DNA from: Streptomyces yangpuensis
GTDB taxonomy: Bacteria; Actinomycetota; Actinomycetes; Streptomycetales; Streptomycetaceae
Direction of reading: 5' to 3'
NCBI RefSeq assembly: GCF_001005295.1
Contig: NZ_LBMK01000001.1
Location: forward strand, 240,976 to 304,975
DNA length: 64,000 nucleotides
In this document: positions 1 to 9,101 of the stretch, piece by piece
Position numbering within the stretch: position 1 is the first letter of the stretch
Layout: each line of letters starts with the position of its first letter
Made by a program: the position numbers and the translations under genes
The notes under the pieces: model-generated
The model's input: the letters and a program-made list of their open reading frames with translations, nothing else
What the model was told of the DNA's origin: nothing
Database searches by the model: none

Positions 1-2448
1 TACGACACCAAGGTGGGAGAGCAGGGCCTGACCCTCTCCGGCGGCCAGCGCCAGCGCATCGCCCTGGCCCGCGCGATCCTGACCGACCCCCGGCTGCTGC
101 TCCTCGACGACGCCACCTCCGCCGTCGACGCCCGCGTCGAGCACGAGATCCACGAGGCCCTGCGCGCCGTCATGGCCGGCCGGACCACCGTGCTGATCGC
201 CCACCGCCGCTCCACGCTCGCGCTGGCCGACCGGATCGCCGTACTCGACCGCGGGCGGCTCGCCGAGATCGGGACGCACGAGGAGCTGGAGCAGCGCTCG
301 CCGCTCTACCGCAGGCTGCTGACCGACCCCGACGCGCTCGGCGCCGGCTCGCCGCGGACCCCGGACGCCCTCGCGATGGCCGAGTTCGAGAGCGAGCTCG
401 ACCGAGACCTCGAACGCGACATCGAGCTGGAAGCCGAGATCGACTCCGAGCCCGTCAACGCCAAGCGCAGGGTCCCCGCCGGGATCACCCCCGAGCTGTG
501 GCGCCGCCGCGAGGAGCCCGACGGGGCCCCCGCGACGGCTCCCGCCGCCGGCGCGGGGGCCCCCGGCGCCGGCCACTCCATGGCCGGCGCGGTGGCCGGG
601 ACGCCCGCCACCCCCGAACTCCTCGCGCAGGTGGCCGCGCTGCCGCCCGCCGACGACCGGCCCGACGTGGACGAGGCGCGCGCCGCGGCCGCCGAGGACA
701 GCTACGGGCTGCGCCGCCTCCTCAAGGGGTTCTGGGCGCCGCTCGCCATCAGCCTCGCCCTCGTCGCCGTGGACGCGGGCGCCGGACTGCTGCTGCCGGT
801 CCTGATCCGCCACGGCATCGACCAGGGTGTGGAGCAGGCCGTGCTCGGCGCCGTCTGGGCGGCTGCCGGGCTCGCCCTCGCCGTGGTCGTCGCCCAGTGG
901 GCCGCGCAGTTCGCCGAGACCCGGATGACGGGCCGCACCGGCGAGCGCGTCCTGTACTCCCTCCGCGTCAAGATCTTCGCCCAGCTCCAGCGGCTCGGCC
1001 TCGACTACTACGAGCGCGAACTCACCGGCAAGATCATGACCCGGATGACCACGGACGTGGACTCGCTGTCCACGTTCCTGCAGACCGGGCTGGTCACGGC
1101 CGTCGTCTCCGTCTTCACCTTCTTCGGGATCCTCGTCGCCCTGCTCGTCCTCGACGTCGAGCTCGCGCTGATCGTCTTCGCGACCCTCCCCGTCCTGGTC
1201 ATCGGGACGATCGTGTTCCGCCGCAGGTCCGTCGCCGCCTACGAGCTCGCCCGCGACCGGGTCAGCCTGGTCAACGCCGACCTCCAGGAGTCCGTCTCCG
1301 GTCTGCGCATCGTCCAGGCCTTCCGACGCGAGGGCTCCGGCGCCACCCGCTTCGCCGAACGCAGCGACTCCTACCGCGAGGCCCGGGTCCGCGGCCAGTG
1401 GCTGATATCGGTCTACTTCCCGTTCGTCCAGCTGCTGTCCTCGGCGGCCGCGGCCGCCGTGCTGATCGTCGGCGCGGGCCGGGTGGAGGCCGGGACGCTC
1501 ACCACCGGCGCGCTGGTCGCGTACCTGCTGTACATCGACCTGTTCTTCGCCCCGGTCCAGCAGCTCTCCCAGGTCTTCGACGGCTACCAGCAGGCCACCG
1601 TCTCCCTCGGCCGCATCCAGGACCTGCTGCGCGAGCCCACCACCACCCCGCGGCCCGAGACCCCGCGCGAGCTGCCGGAGCTGCGCGGCGAGATCGCCTT
1701 CGAGGACGTCCGCTTCCAGTACGGGACGGCCGCCGAACGCGGTGAGAAGGGCGAGGCCCTGGCGGGCATCAGCCTGCGCATACCCGCCGGTCAGACCGTC
1801 GCCTTCGTCGGCGAGACCGGAGCCGGGAAGTCCACCCTGGTCAAGATGGTGGCGCGGTTCTACGACCCGACCTCCGGCCGGATCACCGCCGACGGCACCG
1901 ACCTGCGGGAGCTCGACCTGACGGCGTACCGCCACCGGCTGGGCGTGGTCCCCCAGGAGTCGTACCTCTTCCCGGGGACCGTCCGGGACGCCATCGCCTA
2001 CGGGCGGCCGGAGGCGAGCGACGCCGAGGTGGAGGCCGCCGCCCGCGCGGTTGGCGCCCACGCCATGATCGCCACCCTGGACGGCGGCTACCTGCACACC
2101 GTCGCCGAGCGCGGCCGCAACCTCTCCGCGGGCCAGCGCCAGCTGATCGCGCTGGCCCGCGCCGAGCTCGTCGACCCGGACGTGCTGCTCCTCGACGAGG
2201 CCACCGCCGCCCTGGACCTGGCCACCGAGGCCCAGGTCAACCAGGCGACGGACCGGCTCTCGGGCAAGCGCACCACGCTGGTGGTGGCGCACCGGCTGAC
2301 CACCGCCGCGCGCGCCGACCGGGTCGTGGTCATGGACCGGGGCCGCGTCGTCGAGGACGGCTCCCACGCCGAACTCCTGGCGCGCGGCGGCCGGTACGCC
2401 GAGCTGTGGCGCACCTTCGTCGGGGAGGACGAGCGCGCTGCGGCCTGA
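1..2448 (+). CDS. Fused ABC exporter, TMD-NBD half complete, 5' end outside the window
   Basis: This is the C-terminal part of a double-length ABC exporter. The frame is open from base 1, so the start lies upstream. The first ~110 residues are the end of a first nucleotide-binding domain with signature LSGGQ, Walker B LLLLDD and a switch histidine (LIAHR). A charged, Ala/Pro-rich linker of ~120 residues follows, then a six-helix membrane domain and a full second NBD with Walker A GETGAGKST, signature LSAGQ and Walker B VLLLDEATAALD. NBD1 has Asp where the catalytic Glu normally sits, while NBD2 has Glu but an altered signature. That is the asymmetric pattern of heterodimeric exporters, here within one chain. 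The substrate cannot be told. Drug, lipid or peptide export are all possible. Confidence 0.93.
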   Translation, partial: YDTKVGEQGLTLSGGQRQRIALARAILTDPRLLLLDDATSAVDARVEHEIHEALRAVMAGRTTVLIAHRRSTLALADRIAVLDRGRLAEIGTHEELEQRSPLYRRLLTDPDALGAGSPRTPDALAMAEFESELDRDLERDIELEAEIDSEPVNAKRRVPAGITPELWRRREEPDGAPATAPAAGAGAPGAGHSMAGAVAGTPATPELLAQVAALPPADDRPDVDEARAAAAEDSYGLRRLLKGFWAPLAISLALVAVDAGAGLLLPVLIRHGIDQGVEQAVLGAVWAAAGLALAVVVAQWAAQFAETRMTGRTGERVLYSLRVKIFAQLQRLGLDYYERELTGKIMTRMTTDVDSLSTFLQTGLVTAVVSVFTFFGILVALLVLDVELALIVFATLPVLVIGTIVFRRRSVAAYELARDRVSLVNADLQESVSGLRIVQAFRREGSGATRFAERSDSYREARVRGQWLISVYFPFVQLLSSAAAAAVLIVGAGRVEAGTLTTGALVAYLLYIDLFFAPVQQLSQVFDGYQQATVSLGRIQDLLREPTTTPRPETPRELPELRGEIAFEDVRFQYGTAAERGEKGEALAGISLRIPAGQTVAFVGETGAGKSTLVKMVARFYDPTSGRITADGTDLRELDLTAYRHRLGVVPQESYLFPGTVRDAIAYGRPEASDAEVEAAARAVGAHAMIATLDGGYLHTVAERGRNLSAGQRQLIALARAELVDPDVLLLDEATAALDLATEAQVNQATDRLSGKRTTLVVAHRLTTAARADRVVVMDRGRVVEDGSHAELLARGGRYAELWRTFVGEDERAAA

Positions 2449-2482
2449 GCGGGAGGAGCCGCCGCCACCCGGGCCCCGGGGG

Positions 2483-3037
2483 TCAGAACTCGCCGAACAG
2501 CAGGTTCCCCGGGGCGTCCTCGTCGGTACCGGTGTAGTACTCGCGTACCGCGCCGAGGAGTTCGTCCACCGTCAGTGAGCCGTCCCCGTCCGCGTCGATC
2601 CGCCGGAACAGCGCCTCGGTGTGGGCGGGGCTCAGGTTCGTGTCGAAGGCCTCCTGCGCCCGGTGGAACTCCTCCGGGCTGATGAGCCCGTCGCCGTCGG
2701 TGTCCACGATCGTGAGGATCGCCCGCATCATCGGGCGGAACGAACGGTCGTAGGCCGGCCCGCCCTGCGCGTACAGCCGGGTCATGCCCTGCTTGTACTC
2801 CTCGGGGGTGACCTTGCCGTCCCGGTCCAGGTCCAGCTCGGTGAAGAGGTCCTGCCAGAAGTCGGCCAGCCCGCCCATCACCGAAGTGGCCTTGGGCGAG
2901 TCGGCCGGTTCCGCGAGGGCGGACAGCAGCCGGGAGCCGAGCGCGATGATGTCGTCGGCGTCGATCACCCCGCTCCGGTCGGCGTCCAGGTGCGTGAAGG
3001 CGCGCTCCAGCTTGCGGTCGAGCAGGTCGTTCGTCAT
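2483..3037 (-). CDS. EF-hand calcium-binding protein (four hands)
   Basis: A soluble 184-residue protein with four canonical 12-residue EF-hand loops at about residues 18-29 (DADRSGVIDADD), 69-80 (DLDRDGKVTPEE), 112-123 (DTDGDGLISPEE) and 148-159 (DADGDGSLTVDE). This is the calerythrin/CabD-like arrangement of Streptomyces cytosolic calcium buffers or sensors. The start at 3037 is chosen because GAAAGG lies about 7 bases upstream. A longer in-frame start at 3103 would only add an Ala/Asp-rich tail without a Shine-Dalgarno. There is no signal peptide or membrane segment. It converges on the exporter gene with a gap of about 35 bases. Confidence 0.92.
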   Translation of the reverse strand: MTNDLLDRKLERAFTHLDADRSGVIDADDIIALGSRLLSALAEPADSPKATSVMGGLADFWQDLFTELDLDRDGKVTPEEYKQGMTRLYAQGGPAYDRSFRPMMRAILTIVDTDGDGLISPEEFHRAQEAFDTNLSPAHTEALFRRIDADGDGSLTVDELLGAVREYYTGTDEDAPGNLLFGEF

Positions 3038-3291
3038 ATGAGTGCCTTTCACGGCTGCGTCTGCGGCTGCATCCGCGGCTACGTCGTGCGGACTTTGGGT
3101 CACCCAGCGTAATCTTCCGGCCGGCCGTGAACTTCCTTACTCCCGCCGGGGAGTTGTGGATGCACCCGTACGAGGGAGGCGGGTTCGCGGCGGGGGCGGC
3201 CGGGTGCTTGGCGACGGCAACCTTTCAGGGCGTCCGGGCGTCGTACGTGCGTGCGTACATCGTCCGTGCGCACGATCGATCGGGGGACTGG

Positions 3292-3699
3292 ATGGTGAAA
3301 GGGCGGGGCGGGCCGGGCCGCCGGGCCGCAACTCTGGGAGCGCTTACAGCGGCCCTGTGGCTCTGTGTCGGCGGCCTGTTCGCCGGGCCGCCCGTCCAGG
3401 CCGCGGGCGGGAGCGGGGGCTGCACGGGCCGGCTGGCGCGGACGGTGGCGTTCGACGCGGGTGAGCTGCGCGTCTACAAGAGCCGCACCCGGGCCTGTGC
3501 CATGGCTGTGGCCCGGACCGCGGGCGAGCGGCGGCGGATGGCGGTGAGCATCCAGCCGCGCGGCGGTGCTCCGGTGCTCGATGCCGGGCGATTCACCCGG
3601 TATGCCGGGCCCGTCACCGTCGGGGCGATCAGCCGCTGTGTGTATGTAAAGGGGAGCGTGGGAGGCGGTTCGGCCGACTCCGGCTGGATCCTTTGCTGA
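3292..3699 (+). CDS. Small secreted protein of unknown function
   Basis: A 135-residue protein with a clear Sec signal peptide: a basic start (MVKGRGGPGRR), a hydrophobic core, then an AQA/AGG-like cleavage region near residue 35. The mature part is about 100 residues with four cysteines (CTG, RACAM, SRCVY and the terminal C), which suggests two disulfides outside the cell. The start was placed at ATG 3292, a few bases after a GGGGGA. An upstream in-frame ATG at 3127 would add a segment without signal-peptide character. I recognise no family, though small secreted Streptomyces proteins of this layout are common. Confidence 0.7.
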   Translation: MVKGRGGPGRRAATLGALTAALWLCVGGLFAGPPVQAAGGSGGCTGRLARTVAFDAGELRVYKSRTRACAMAVARTAGERRRMAVSIQPRGGAPVLDAGRFTRYAGPVTVGAISRCVYVKGSVGGGSADSGWILC

Positions 3700-3783
3700 G
3701 GGACAGTCCCAACTGGGTCTGTTCAGTGGCGTGTTGCCCCGGCTAGGTTCACGGCGACCGAAGTGAACTCAAGGGGAGGGCGA

Positions 3784-5217
3784 ATGCGCAAGACGCTTCG
3801 ATGGCTGCTGTCGCTCGTGGTGCTCATCGGCACCATGGGTGCGGCCGGCTCCACGGCACAAGCGGCCACCGCCGCGGAGCCGGCGGCGGCCGCGGACATC
3901 AAGGACCAGATCCTCGGCATTCCCGGGATGAGCCTGATCGAGGAGAAGCCGTACCCCGGCTACCGATTCTTCGTGCTGAACTACGAGCAGCCGGTCGACC
4001 ACCGGCAGCCGTGGAAGGGCACCTTCAAGCAGCGCCTGACCTTGTTGCACAAGGACGTCTCGCGGCCGTCGGTGTTCTTCACCTCCGGCTACAACGTCAA
4101 CACCAACCCGCGCCGCAGTGAGCCGACGACCATCATCGACGGCAACCAGGTCTCCATGGAGTATCGATTCTTCACGCCCTCCCGGCCCGACCCGGCCAAC
4201 TGGGCCCACCTGGACATCTGGCAGGCGGCCAGTGACCAGCACCGCATCTTCACCGCCCTGAAGAAGATCTACAAGAAGAACTGGCTGGCCACGGGCGGCA
4301 GCAAGGGCGGCATGACGGCGACGTACTACGAGCGCTTCTACCCGCGCGACATGGACGGTGTCGTCGCGTACGTCGCGCCCAACGACGTCGCCGACAAGGA
4401 GGACTCGGCCTACGACCGCTTCTTCGCCAAGGTCGGCACCAAGGAGTGCCGCGACAGGCTGAACGCCGTGCAGCGCGAGGCGCTGGTGCGCCGCGAGCCG
4501 CTGGAGGCCAAGTACGCGGCGGCCGCCGCCGAGAACGGCTGGACCTTCACCACCGTCGGCAGCCTCGACAAGGCCTACGAGGCCGTCGTCCTCGACTACG
4601 TCTGGGCCTTCTGGCAGTACAGCCTGCTGGCCGACTGCGCCTCGATCCCGGCCGCCGCCACCGCCACCGACCAGGAGATCTGGGACTCGATCGACGCGAT
4701 CTCCGGCTTCTCCGCCTACGCCGACCAGGGCCTGCAGACGTACACGCCGTACTACTACCAGGCGGGCACCCAGCTCGGCTCCCCGGACATCAAGCAGCCG
4801 CACCTGGGCAACCTGAGCCGCTACGGCTACCAGCCGCCGCGCAACTTCGTGCCCCGCGACATCCCCATGACCTTCCAGCCCGGAGCCATGGCGGACATCG
4901 ACCGGTGGGTGCGCGACAACGCGAACCAGATGCTGTTCGTGTACGGCCAGAACGACCCGTGGGGCGCCGAGCCGTTCCGCATCGGGTACACGGCGCGCGA
5001 CAGCTACGTGATGACCGCGCCGGGCGCCAACCACGGGGCGAACGTCGCCAAGCTCCTCGACGGCGAGAAGGCCCTCGCGACCGCCAAGATCCTCCAGTGG
5101 GCCGGCGTTGCCCCGGCGGCCACCCTCGCCGACACCGGCCGGGCGGCGCCGCTGGCGGCCCCGGACGCCGAGCTCGACCGGCGCGACCTGGAGCGTGAGC
5201 CGCAGCTGCGCCCGTAA
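3784..5217 (+). CDS. Secreted tripeptidyl aminopeptidase, peptidase family S37
   Basis: A 477-residue secreted serine peptidase that removes tripeptides from the N-terminus of extracellular peptides. The first ~27 residues form a Sec signal peptide (MRKTLRWLLSLVVLIG...). The nucleophile motif GGSKGG lies near residue 173, followed by MTATYYERFYP and YVAPND, which are characteristic of the Streptomyces S37 (PS-10-like) family. The Asp (GQNDPWGAEP) and His (GANHGANV) of the triad follow near the C-terminus. AAGGGGAGGG precedes ATG 3784 and decides the start. The gene stands alone and is followed by a strong hairpin. Confidence 0.92.
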   Translation: MRKTLRWLLSLVVLIGTMGAAGSTAQAATAAEPAAAADIKDQILGIPGMSLIEEKPYPGYRFFVLNYEQPVDHRQPWKGTFKQRLTLLHKDVSRPSVFFTSGYNVNTNPRRSEPTTIIDGNQVSMEYRFFTPSRPDPANWAHLDIWQAASDQHRIFTALKKIYKKNWLATGGSKGGMTATYYERFYPRDMDGVVAYVAPNDVADKEDSAYDRFFAKVGTKECRDRLNAVQREALVRREPLEAKYAAAAAENGWTFTTVGSLDKAYEAVVLDYVWAFWQYSLLADCASIPAAATATDQEIWDSIDAISGFSAYADQGLQTYTPYYYQAGTQLGSPDIKQPHLGNLSRYGYQPPRNFVPRDIPMTFQPGAMADIDRWVRDNANQMLFVYGQNDPWGAEPFRIGYTARDSYVMTAPGANHGANVAKLLDGEKALATAKILQWAGVAPAATLADTGRAAPLAAPDAELDRRDLEREPQLRP

Positions 5218-5237
5218 GGCCGTAACCCCCTCGGGGT

Positions 5238-5272
5238 GAGGGCGTGTCCGCGTTCGGTGCGGGCACGCCCTC
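5238..5272. terminator. Bidirectional hairpin terminator
   Basis: Arms 5238-5251 and 5259-5272 pair over 14 positions with one G-U wobble around a 7-base loop. It lies between the convergent S37 peptidase gene and the GH3 gene, so it can serve both. There is no long T-run, as is usual in Streptomyces. Confidence 0.75.
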
Positions 5273-5292
5273 GGTCGTACCGGCGGCCGGTC

Positions 5293-7107
5293 TCAGGAGC
5301 CGTACGAGAGCCCGTGGCCCAGCGGGTAGCGGCCCGGGACCGGCACGGGCAGCCGGCCCGAGGGCCGCGCCGCCCCCGTCAGGACGCGGGCCGCCGCCCG
5401 CATCTCCGCGTCCCCCCAGGAGTACGTCGCCAGCTCCGCCGCGCAGGCCGGCAGCCTGGCCGGGTCGTAGGGGTTGCGGAGCGCCACCAGGACCACCGGG
5501 ACACCGGTGGCGATCAGCTCCGTCACCAGGGTGCGCTGGGGGCCGTCCCCCTCCGGGACGTTGTACGTGCACACCAGCACCGCCGCGTGCCCGGGCGCCG
5601 CGGCCACCGCGCGCGAGGGCGGCACCGCCGTGGCCCGGCAGCCCAGTGCGGTCAGCTCCCGGGCCAGTACGACGGTGGGCGGGCCGGTCGTCCCGCTGGG
5701 GGAGACCGGGTCCGTCCCGGTGACCAGCAGCCGGGGCGCGGCCTTGGCGTCGACCGGCAGCAGCTTGCCGGGATCGGCCAGCAGGGTCGTGGTCGCGGCG
5801 GCGATCCGGTCGGCGGCGTCCAGGTGGTCGCGTGCGCCGACGACCGCGCCCACCGTCGCGGCGGAGGGGTACGCCTCGTCGAACAGGCCCCGGCGGGACT
5901 TCAGTTCCAGGATCCGCAGCACCGACTCCCCGACGCGCTCCTCGGTCAGCTCGCCCGACGCGACGGCCGCCAGCACGCTGCGGTGGGCCAGGGGCAGGTC
6001 CGGCGGGTTCAGCAGCTGGTCGCAGCCCGCCAGGAGGGCCAGTACGGGCACGCGGTCGTCCCCGTACTTCTGGCGGACCCCGGCCATGTCCAGGGCGTCG
6101 GTGACCACCACCCCCTGGAAGCCGAGGCGTTCGCGCAGGATGCCGGTGACGATCGGCCGGGAGAGGGTCGCCGGGTCGCCCGAGGGGTCGAGTGCGGGGA
6201 AGACGATGTGCGCCGTCATGATCGCGTCCACCCCGGCCTCCACCGCGGCCCGGAAGGGCGGCTCGTCGAGCTCCTCCCAGGCGGCGCGGGTGTGCCGCAT
6301 GACCGGCAGGCCCACATGGCTGTCGGTCTCGGTGTCCCCGTGGCCGGGGAAGTGCTTGGCCGTGGCGGCCACCCCGGCGCCCTGGTAGCCGCGTACCTGG
6401 GCGGCGACCAGCTCCGCTGCGGCGCGCGGGTCGGAGCCGAAGGAGCGGACGCCGATGACCGGGTTGGCCGGGTTGACGTTGACGTCGGCCACCGGTGCGT
6501 AGTCCTGGCGGATGCCCATGGCCGCGAGTTCCGTGCCCGCGATGCGGGCGGCGCGCCGGGCGTCGGTGGCGGAACCGGAGGCGCCGAGGGCCATGGCCCC
6601 CGGGAACAGGGTCGCGGGCCTGCCGATCCTGGCGACGGCGCCGTGCTCCTGGTCGGTGGAGAGCAGCAGCGGGATCCGGGCGCCGGTGGTGAGGGCGGTC
6701 TGCTGCAGGCCGGCCGAGAGCGCCGCGATCTGCTGCGGGGTGCGGGTGTTGTGGGCCCAGGCGAAGTACACGATCCCGCCGAGGTGGTAGCGGGAGACCA
6801 GTTCGGCTGCGGTGCGCACGCCGAACGCCGCGTGGTTCTGCTCGGCGTCCGCCGGGTCGGGGTCGGTCGCGGAATGCCCGTACGCCCGGGAGACGAAGAG
6901 CTGTCCGACCTTCTCGGCGAGGCTCATGCGGTCGACGGCGCGGCGCAGTCGGGCCCGGTCGGGGTGGCGGCCGGGGGGACCGTCCGGGTTGAGGGCGTCG
7001 TCGGTGGTGTGTGCGGGGCCCGAGGCGGTGGCGGCCGCACCCGCGGCCGTGGCGGCGACCGCGACGGCCGCGGCGAGCAGGTTCCGGCGGGAGGCGTGGT
7101 TCGGCAC
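5293..7107 (-). CDS. Exported glycoside hydrolase family 3 protein (beta-N-acetylhexosaminidase type)
   Basis: A 604-residue enzyme of the NagZ branch of GH3, which hydrolyses terminal beta-linked sugars such as N-acetylglucosamine from cell-wall or chitin fragments. The family loop KHFPGHGDTETDSH (near residue 250) carries the His/Asp acid-base, and the nucleophile Asp is in VVVTDALDMAG (about residues 335-345). A C-terminal GH3 domain follows. The GTG start at 7107 gives a short N-terminus with SRRNLLAAA and a hydrophobic stretch, which suggests a Tat signal and extracytoplasmic action. Longer upstream starts lack coding character. It converges with the S37 peptidase. Confidence 0.9.
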   Translation of the reverse strand: MPNHASRRNLLAAAVAVAATAAGAAATASGPAHTTDDALNPDGPPGRHPDRARLRRAVDRMSLAEKVGQLFVSRAYGHSATDPDPADAEQNHAAFGVRTAAELVSRYHLGGIVYFAWAHNTRTPQQIAALSAGLQQTALTTGARIPLLLSTDQEHGAVARIGRPATLFPGAMALGASGSATDARRAARIAGTELAAMGIRQDYAPVADVNVNPANPVIGVRSFGSDPRAAAELVAAQVRGYQGAGVAATAKHFPGHGDTETDSHVGLPVMRHTRAAWEELDEPPFRAAVEAGVDAIMTAHIVFPALDPSGDPATLSRPIVTGILRERLGFQGVVVTDALDMAGVRQKYGDDRVPVLALLAGCDQLLNPPDLPLAHRSVLAAVASGELTEERVGESVLRILELKSRRGLFDEAYPSAATVGAVVGARDHLDAADRIAAATTTLLADPGKLLPVDAKAAPRLLVTGTDPVSPSGTTGPPTVVLARELTALGCRATAVPPSRAVAAAPGHAAVLVCTYNVPEGDGPQRTLVTELIATGVPVVLVALRNPYDPARLPACAAELATYSWGDAEMRAAARVLTGAARPSGRLPVPVPGRYPLGHGLSYGS

Positions 7108-7201
7108 GCGCCGGACCCTACCGGTGGTGTCCGGGCGGGGCCGGGCGTGTCGCTGCGTGTCGCTCGGTGGGGGTGGTGCGGGGCTCGGCCCGGCGGCCGG
7201 G

Positions 7202-8101
7202 TTACTGCGGGGGCCAGTGGGTCTGGAGGGTGCGGACCGTTTCGGTGATGGCCGGGCGGCGGGCGGCTCCGGTGCGCCAGAGGGCGTACAGCCGGCGGAC
7301 GGGGCCCGGTTCCAGCGGTACGGCAACGGCTCCCGGCGGGAGGGTGCCGGTGCCCAGCCGGGGGACGACCGCCACCCCGAGTCCGGCCGCGACGAGGGCG
7401 ACGATGGTGTGGTTCTCCTCGGCGACGTGCGCGATGTCCGGCTCGAAGCCCGCGGTGCGCAGCGTCCGCATCAGCCAGTCGTGGCAGACCCGCCCGGGCG
7501 GCTGGCACACCCAGCGCTCACCGCCGAGGTCGCAGCGCCGGACGGCGGCGCGGGTGGTGAAGGGGTGGCCGGCGGGGACCACCAGGTCGCAGAGGTCGTC
7601 CCCGATCAGGGCCTGTTCCACCCCCTCGGGCGCGGGCAGCGGGGCGATGTCCCAGTCGTGGGCCACGGCCAGGTCGGTGACGCCCCGGGCCACCAGGTCC
7701 ACGGACAGGTGCGGGTCGACCTCGGTGAGGCGTACGTCCAGGGCCGGGTGGCGGTGGGCCAGGTCGGCCAGTACCCCCGGCAGCAGGCCGCGTGCGGCCG
7801 AGGCGAACGCGGCGACCGTGAGCAGCCCGCTCGGCTGCCCGCGGCGCTCCTCCAGGGTGGTCTCGGCGCGTTCGACGATCGCCAGCAACTCCTGTGCGGT
7901 GTCCGCCAGATGGCGGGCCTCCTCGGTGAGGGCGACGCCGCGCCCGCGCCGTTCCAGCAGGGTGGTACGGGTCTCCCGCTCCAGCTTGGCGATCTGCTGC
8001 GAGACCGCGGAGGGGGTGTAGCCGAGCGCGGCCGCCGCGCCCGCGACCGAGCCGTGGACGGATACGGCGTGCAGGGCGCGCAGCCGGGCGAGATCGAGCA
8101 T
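7202..8101 (-). CDS. LysR-family transcriptional regulator
   Basis: A 299-residue LysR regulator. The N-terminal winged helix-turn-helix covers residues 1-60 (LRALHAVSVHGSVAGAAAAL...SAVSQQIAKLE), followed by a linker helix and a periplasmic-binding-protein-like effector domain from about residue 88. The gene is divergent from an EamA transporter 88 bases away. LysR proteins usually control their divergent neighbour, so control of that exporter is a reasonable inference. The effector is unknown. Confidence 0.93.
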   Translation of the reverse strand: MLDLARLRALHAVSVHGSVAGAAAALGYTPSAVSQQIAKLERETRTTLLERRGRGVALTEEARHLADTAQELLAIVERAETTLEERRGQPSGLLTVAAFASAARGLLPGVLADLAHRHPALDVRLTEVDPHLSVDLVARGVTDLAVAHDWDIAPLPAPEGVEQALIGDDLCDLVVPAGHPFTTRAAVRRCDLGGERWVCQPPGRVCHDWLMRTLRTAGFEPDIAHVAEENHTIVALVAAGLGVAVVPRLGTGTLPPGAVAVPLEPGPVRRLYALWRTGAARRPAITETVRTLQTHWPPQ

Positions 8102-8189
8102 GTCCTCATCCTATTCGGTAGCAGTGCTTCATCCATGGGTGAAGACATCCGCGCTGGTGCTACATCGTCGGGCGGCCGATGCTCGGTCC
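8102..8189. promoter_or_regulatory. Divergent LysR/EamA intergenic control region
   Basis: This 88-base gap holds the start regions of both divergent genes and is AT-richer than its flanks (TCCTATTCGGTAGCAGTGC, then TTCATCCATGGGTGAA). TTCATC/GGTGAA form an imperfect dyad, a plausible LysR operator. The site is inferred from position only. Confidence 0.4.
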
Positions 8190-9101
8190 ATGCGTCCCGT
8201 ACACACCGCACTCGCCGTGCTCGTCGCCGCAGTGTGGGGCTTCAACTTCGTGGTCATCGAGATCGGCCTCGACCACTTCCCGCCCCTGCTGCTGTCCGCC
8301 CTGCGCTTCCTCGTCGCCGCCCTGCCCGCCGTGTTCTTCGTCGGGCGGCCCAAGGTCGCCTGGAAGTGGGTCCTCGGGGTCGGCGCCGCCCTCGGCATCG
8401 CCAAGTTCGGACTGCTCTTCACCGGCATGGACGCGGGGATGCCCGCCGGGCTGTCCTCGCTCGTCCTGCAGATCCAGGCGGTCTTCACCGCCGTTCTCGC
8501 CTCCGCCGTGCTCCGCGAGCGGCCGGGCCGGGTGCGGGTGACCGGGATGGCGGTGGCGCTGGCCGGGATCGCCGTCGCCGCCGTGGACGGGGGGACCTCC
8601 GGGCCGGTGCTCGGCTTCACCCTGGTCGTGGCGGCCGCCGCCTGCTGGGGCGTCTCCAACGTGCTGACCCGTAAGGCCGCCCCGCCCGACGCGCTGAACT
8701 TCATGGTGTGGGTGTGCACCGTGCCCGTGCTGCCGCTGCTCGGGCTGTCGCTGCTGCTGGAGGGGCCCGAGCGGGACCTGGCCGCGCTGCGGGCCCTGGA
8801 CTGGTCCGGGGTGGGCGTCATCGCGTACGTCGCGTGGATCTCGACCGTGTTCGGCTTCGGTGCGTGGGGATATCTGCTGCGCCGCTACCCGGCCTCGTCG
8901 GTGGCTCCGTTCAGCCTGCTGGTGCCGGTCTTCGGGATGTCCTCGGCGGCGCTGGTGCTGGGGGAGCAGGTGTCGGGCCTGCGCTGGGTGGCGGCGGTGC
9001 TGCTGGTGGGCGGGGTGGCGCTGACGTCGCTGGCGCCCGCGCGCGCGGCCGTCAGCGCGCAGAGCCGTCCTGCAGCGGCAGGCGCCAGTCCTGCCCGATG
9101 A
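8190..9101 (+). CDS. EamA/DMT-superfamily metabolite exporter
   Basis: A 303-residue inner-membrane protein with about ten hydrophobic helices in two EamA repeats (MRPVHTALAVLVAAVWGFNFVVIEIGL opens the first). These drug/metabolite transporters export amino acids, purines or similar small molecules. ATG 8190 is preferred over upstream in-frame starts because it opens directly with the first membrane helix. It is divergent from the LysR gene. Its last 50 bases overlap the 3' end of the convergent acetyltransferase gene. Confidence 0.9.
   Translation: MRPVHTALAVLVAAVWGFNFVVIEIGLDHFPPLLLSALRFLVAALPAVFFVGRPKVAWKWVLGVGAALGIAKFGLLFTGMDAGMPAGLSSLVLQIQAVFTAVLASAVLRERPGRVRVTGMAVALAGIAVAAVDGGTSGPVLGFTLVVAAAACWGVSNVLTRKAAPPDALNFMVWVCTVPVLPLLGLSLLLEGPERDLAALRALDWSGVGVIAYVAWISTVFGFGAWGYLLRRYPASSVAPFSLLVPVFGMSSAALVLGEQVSGLRWVAAVLLVGGVALTSLAPARAAVSAQSRPAAAGASPAR

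Noticed and set aside
3769..5034. A 421-residue minus-strand frame under the S37 peptidase gene
   Set aside because: A low-complexity Val/Gly/Arg composition typical of antisense shadows. The plus strand carries the real peptidase with catalytic motifs.
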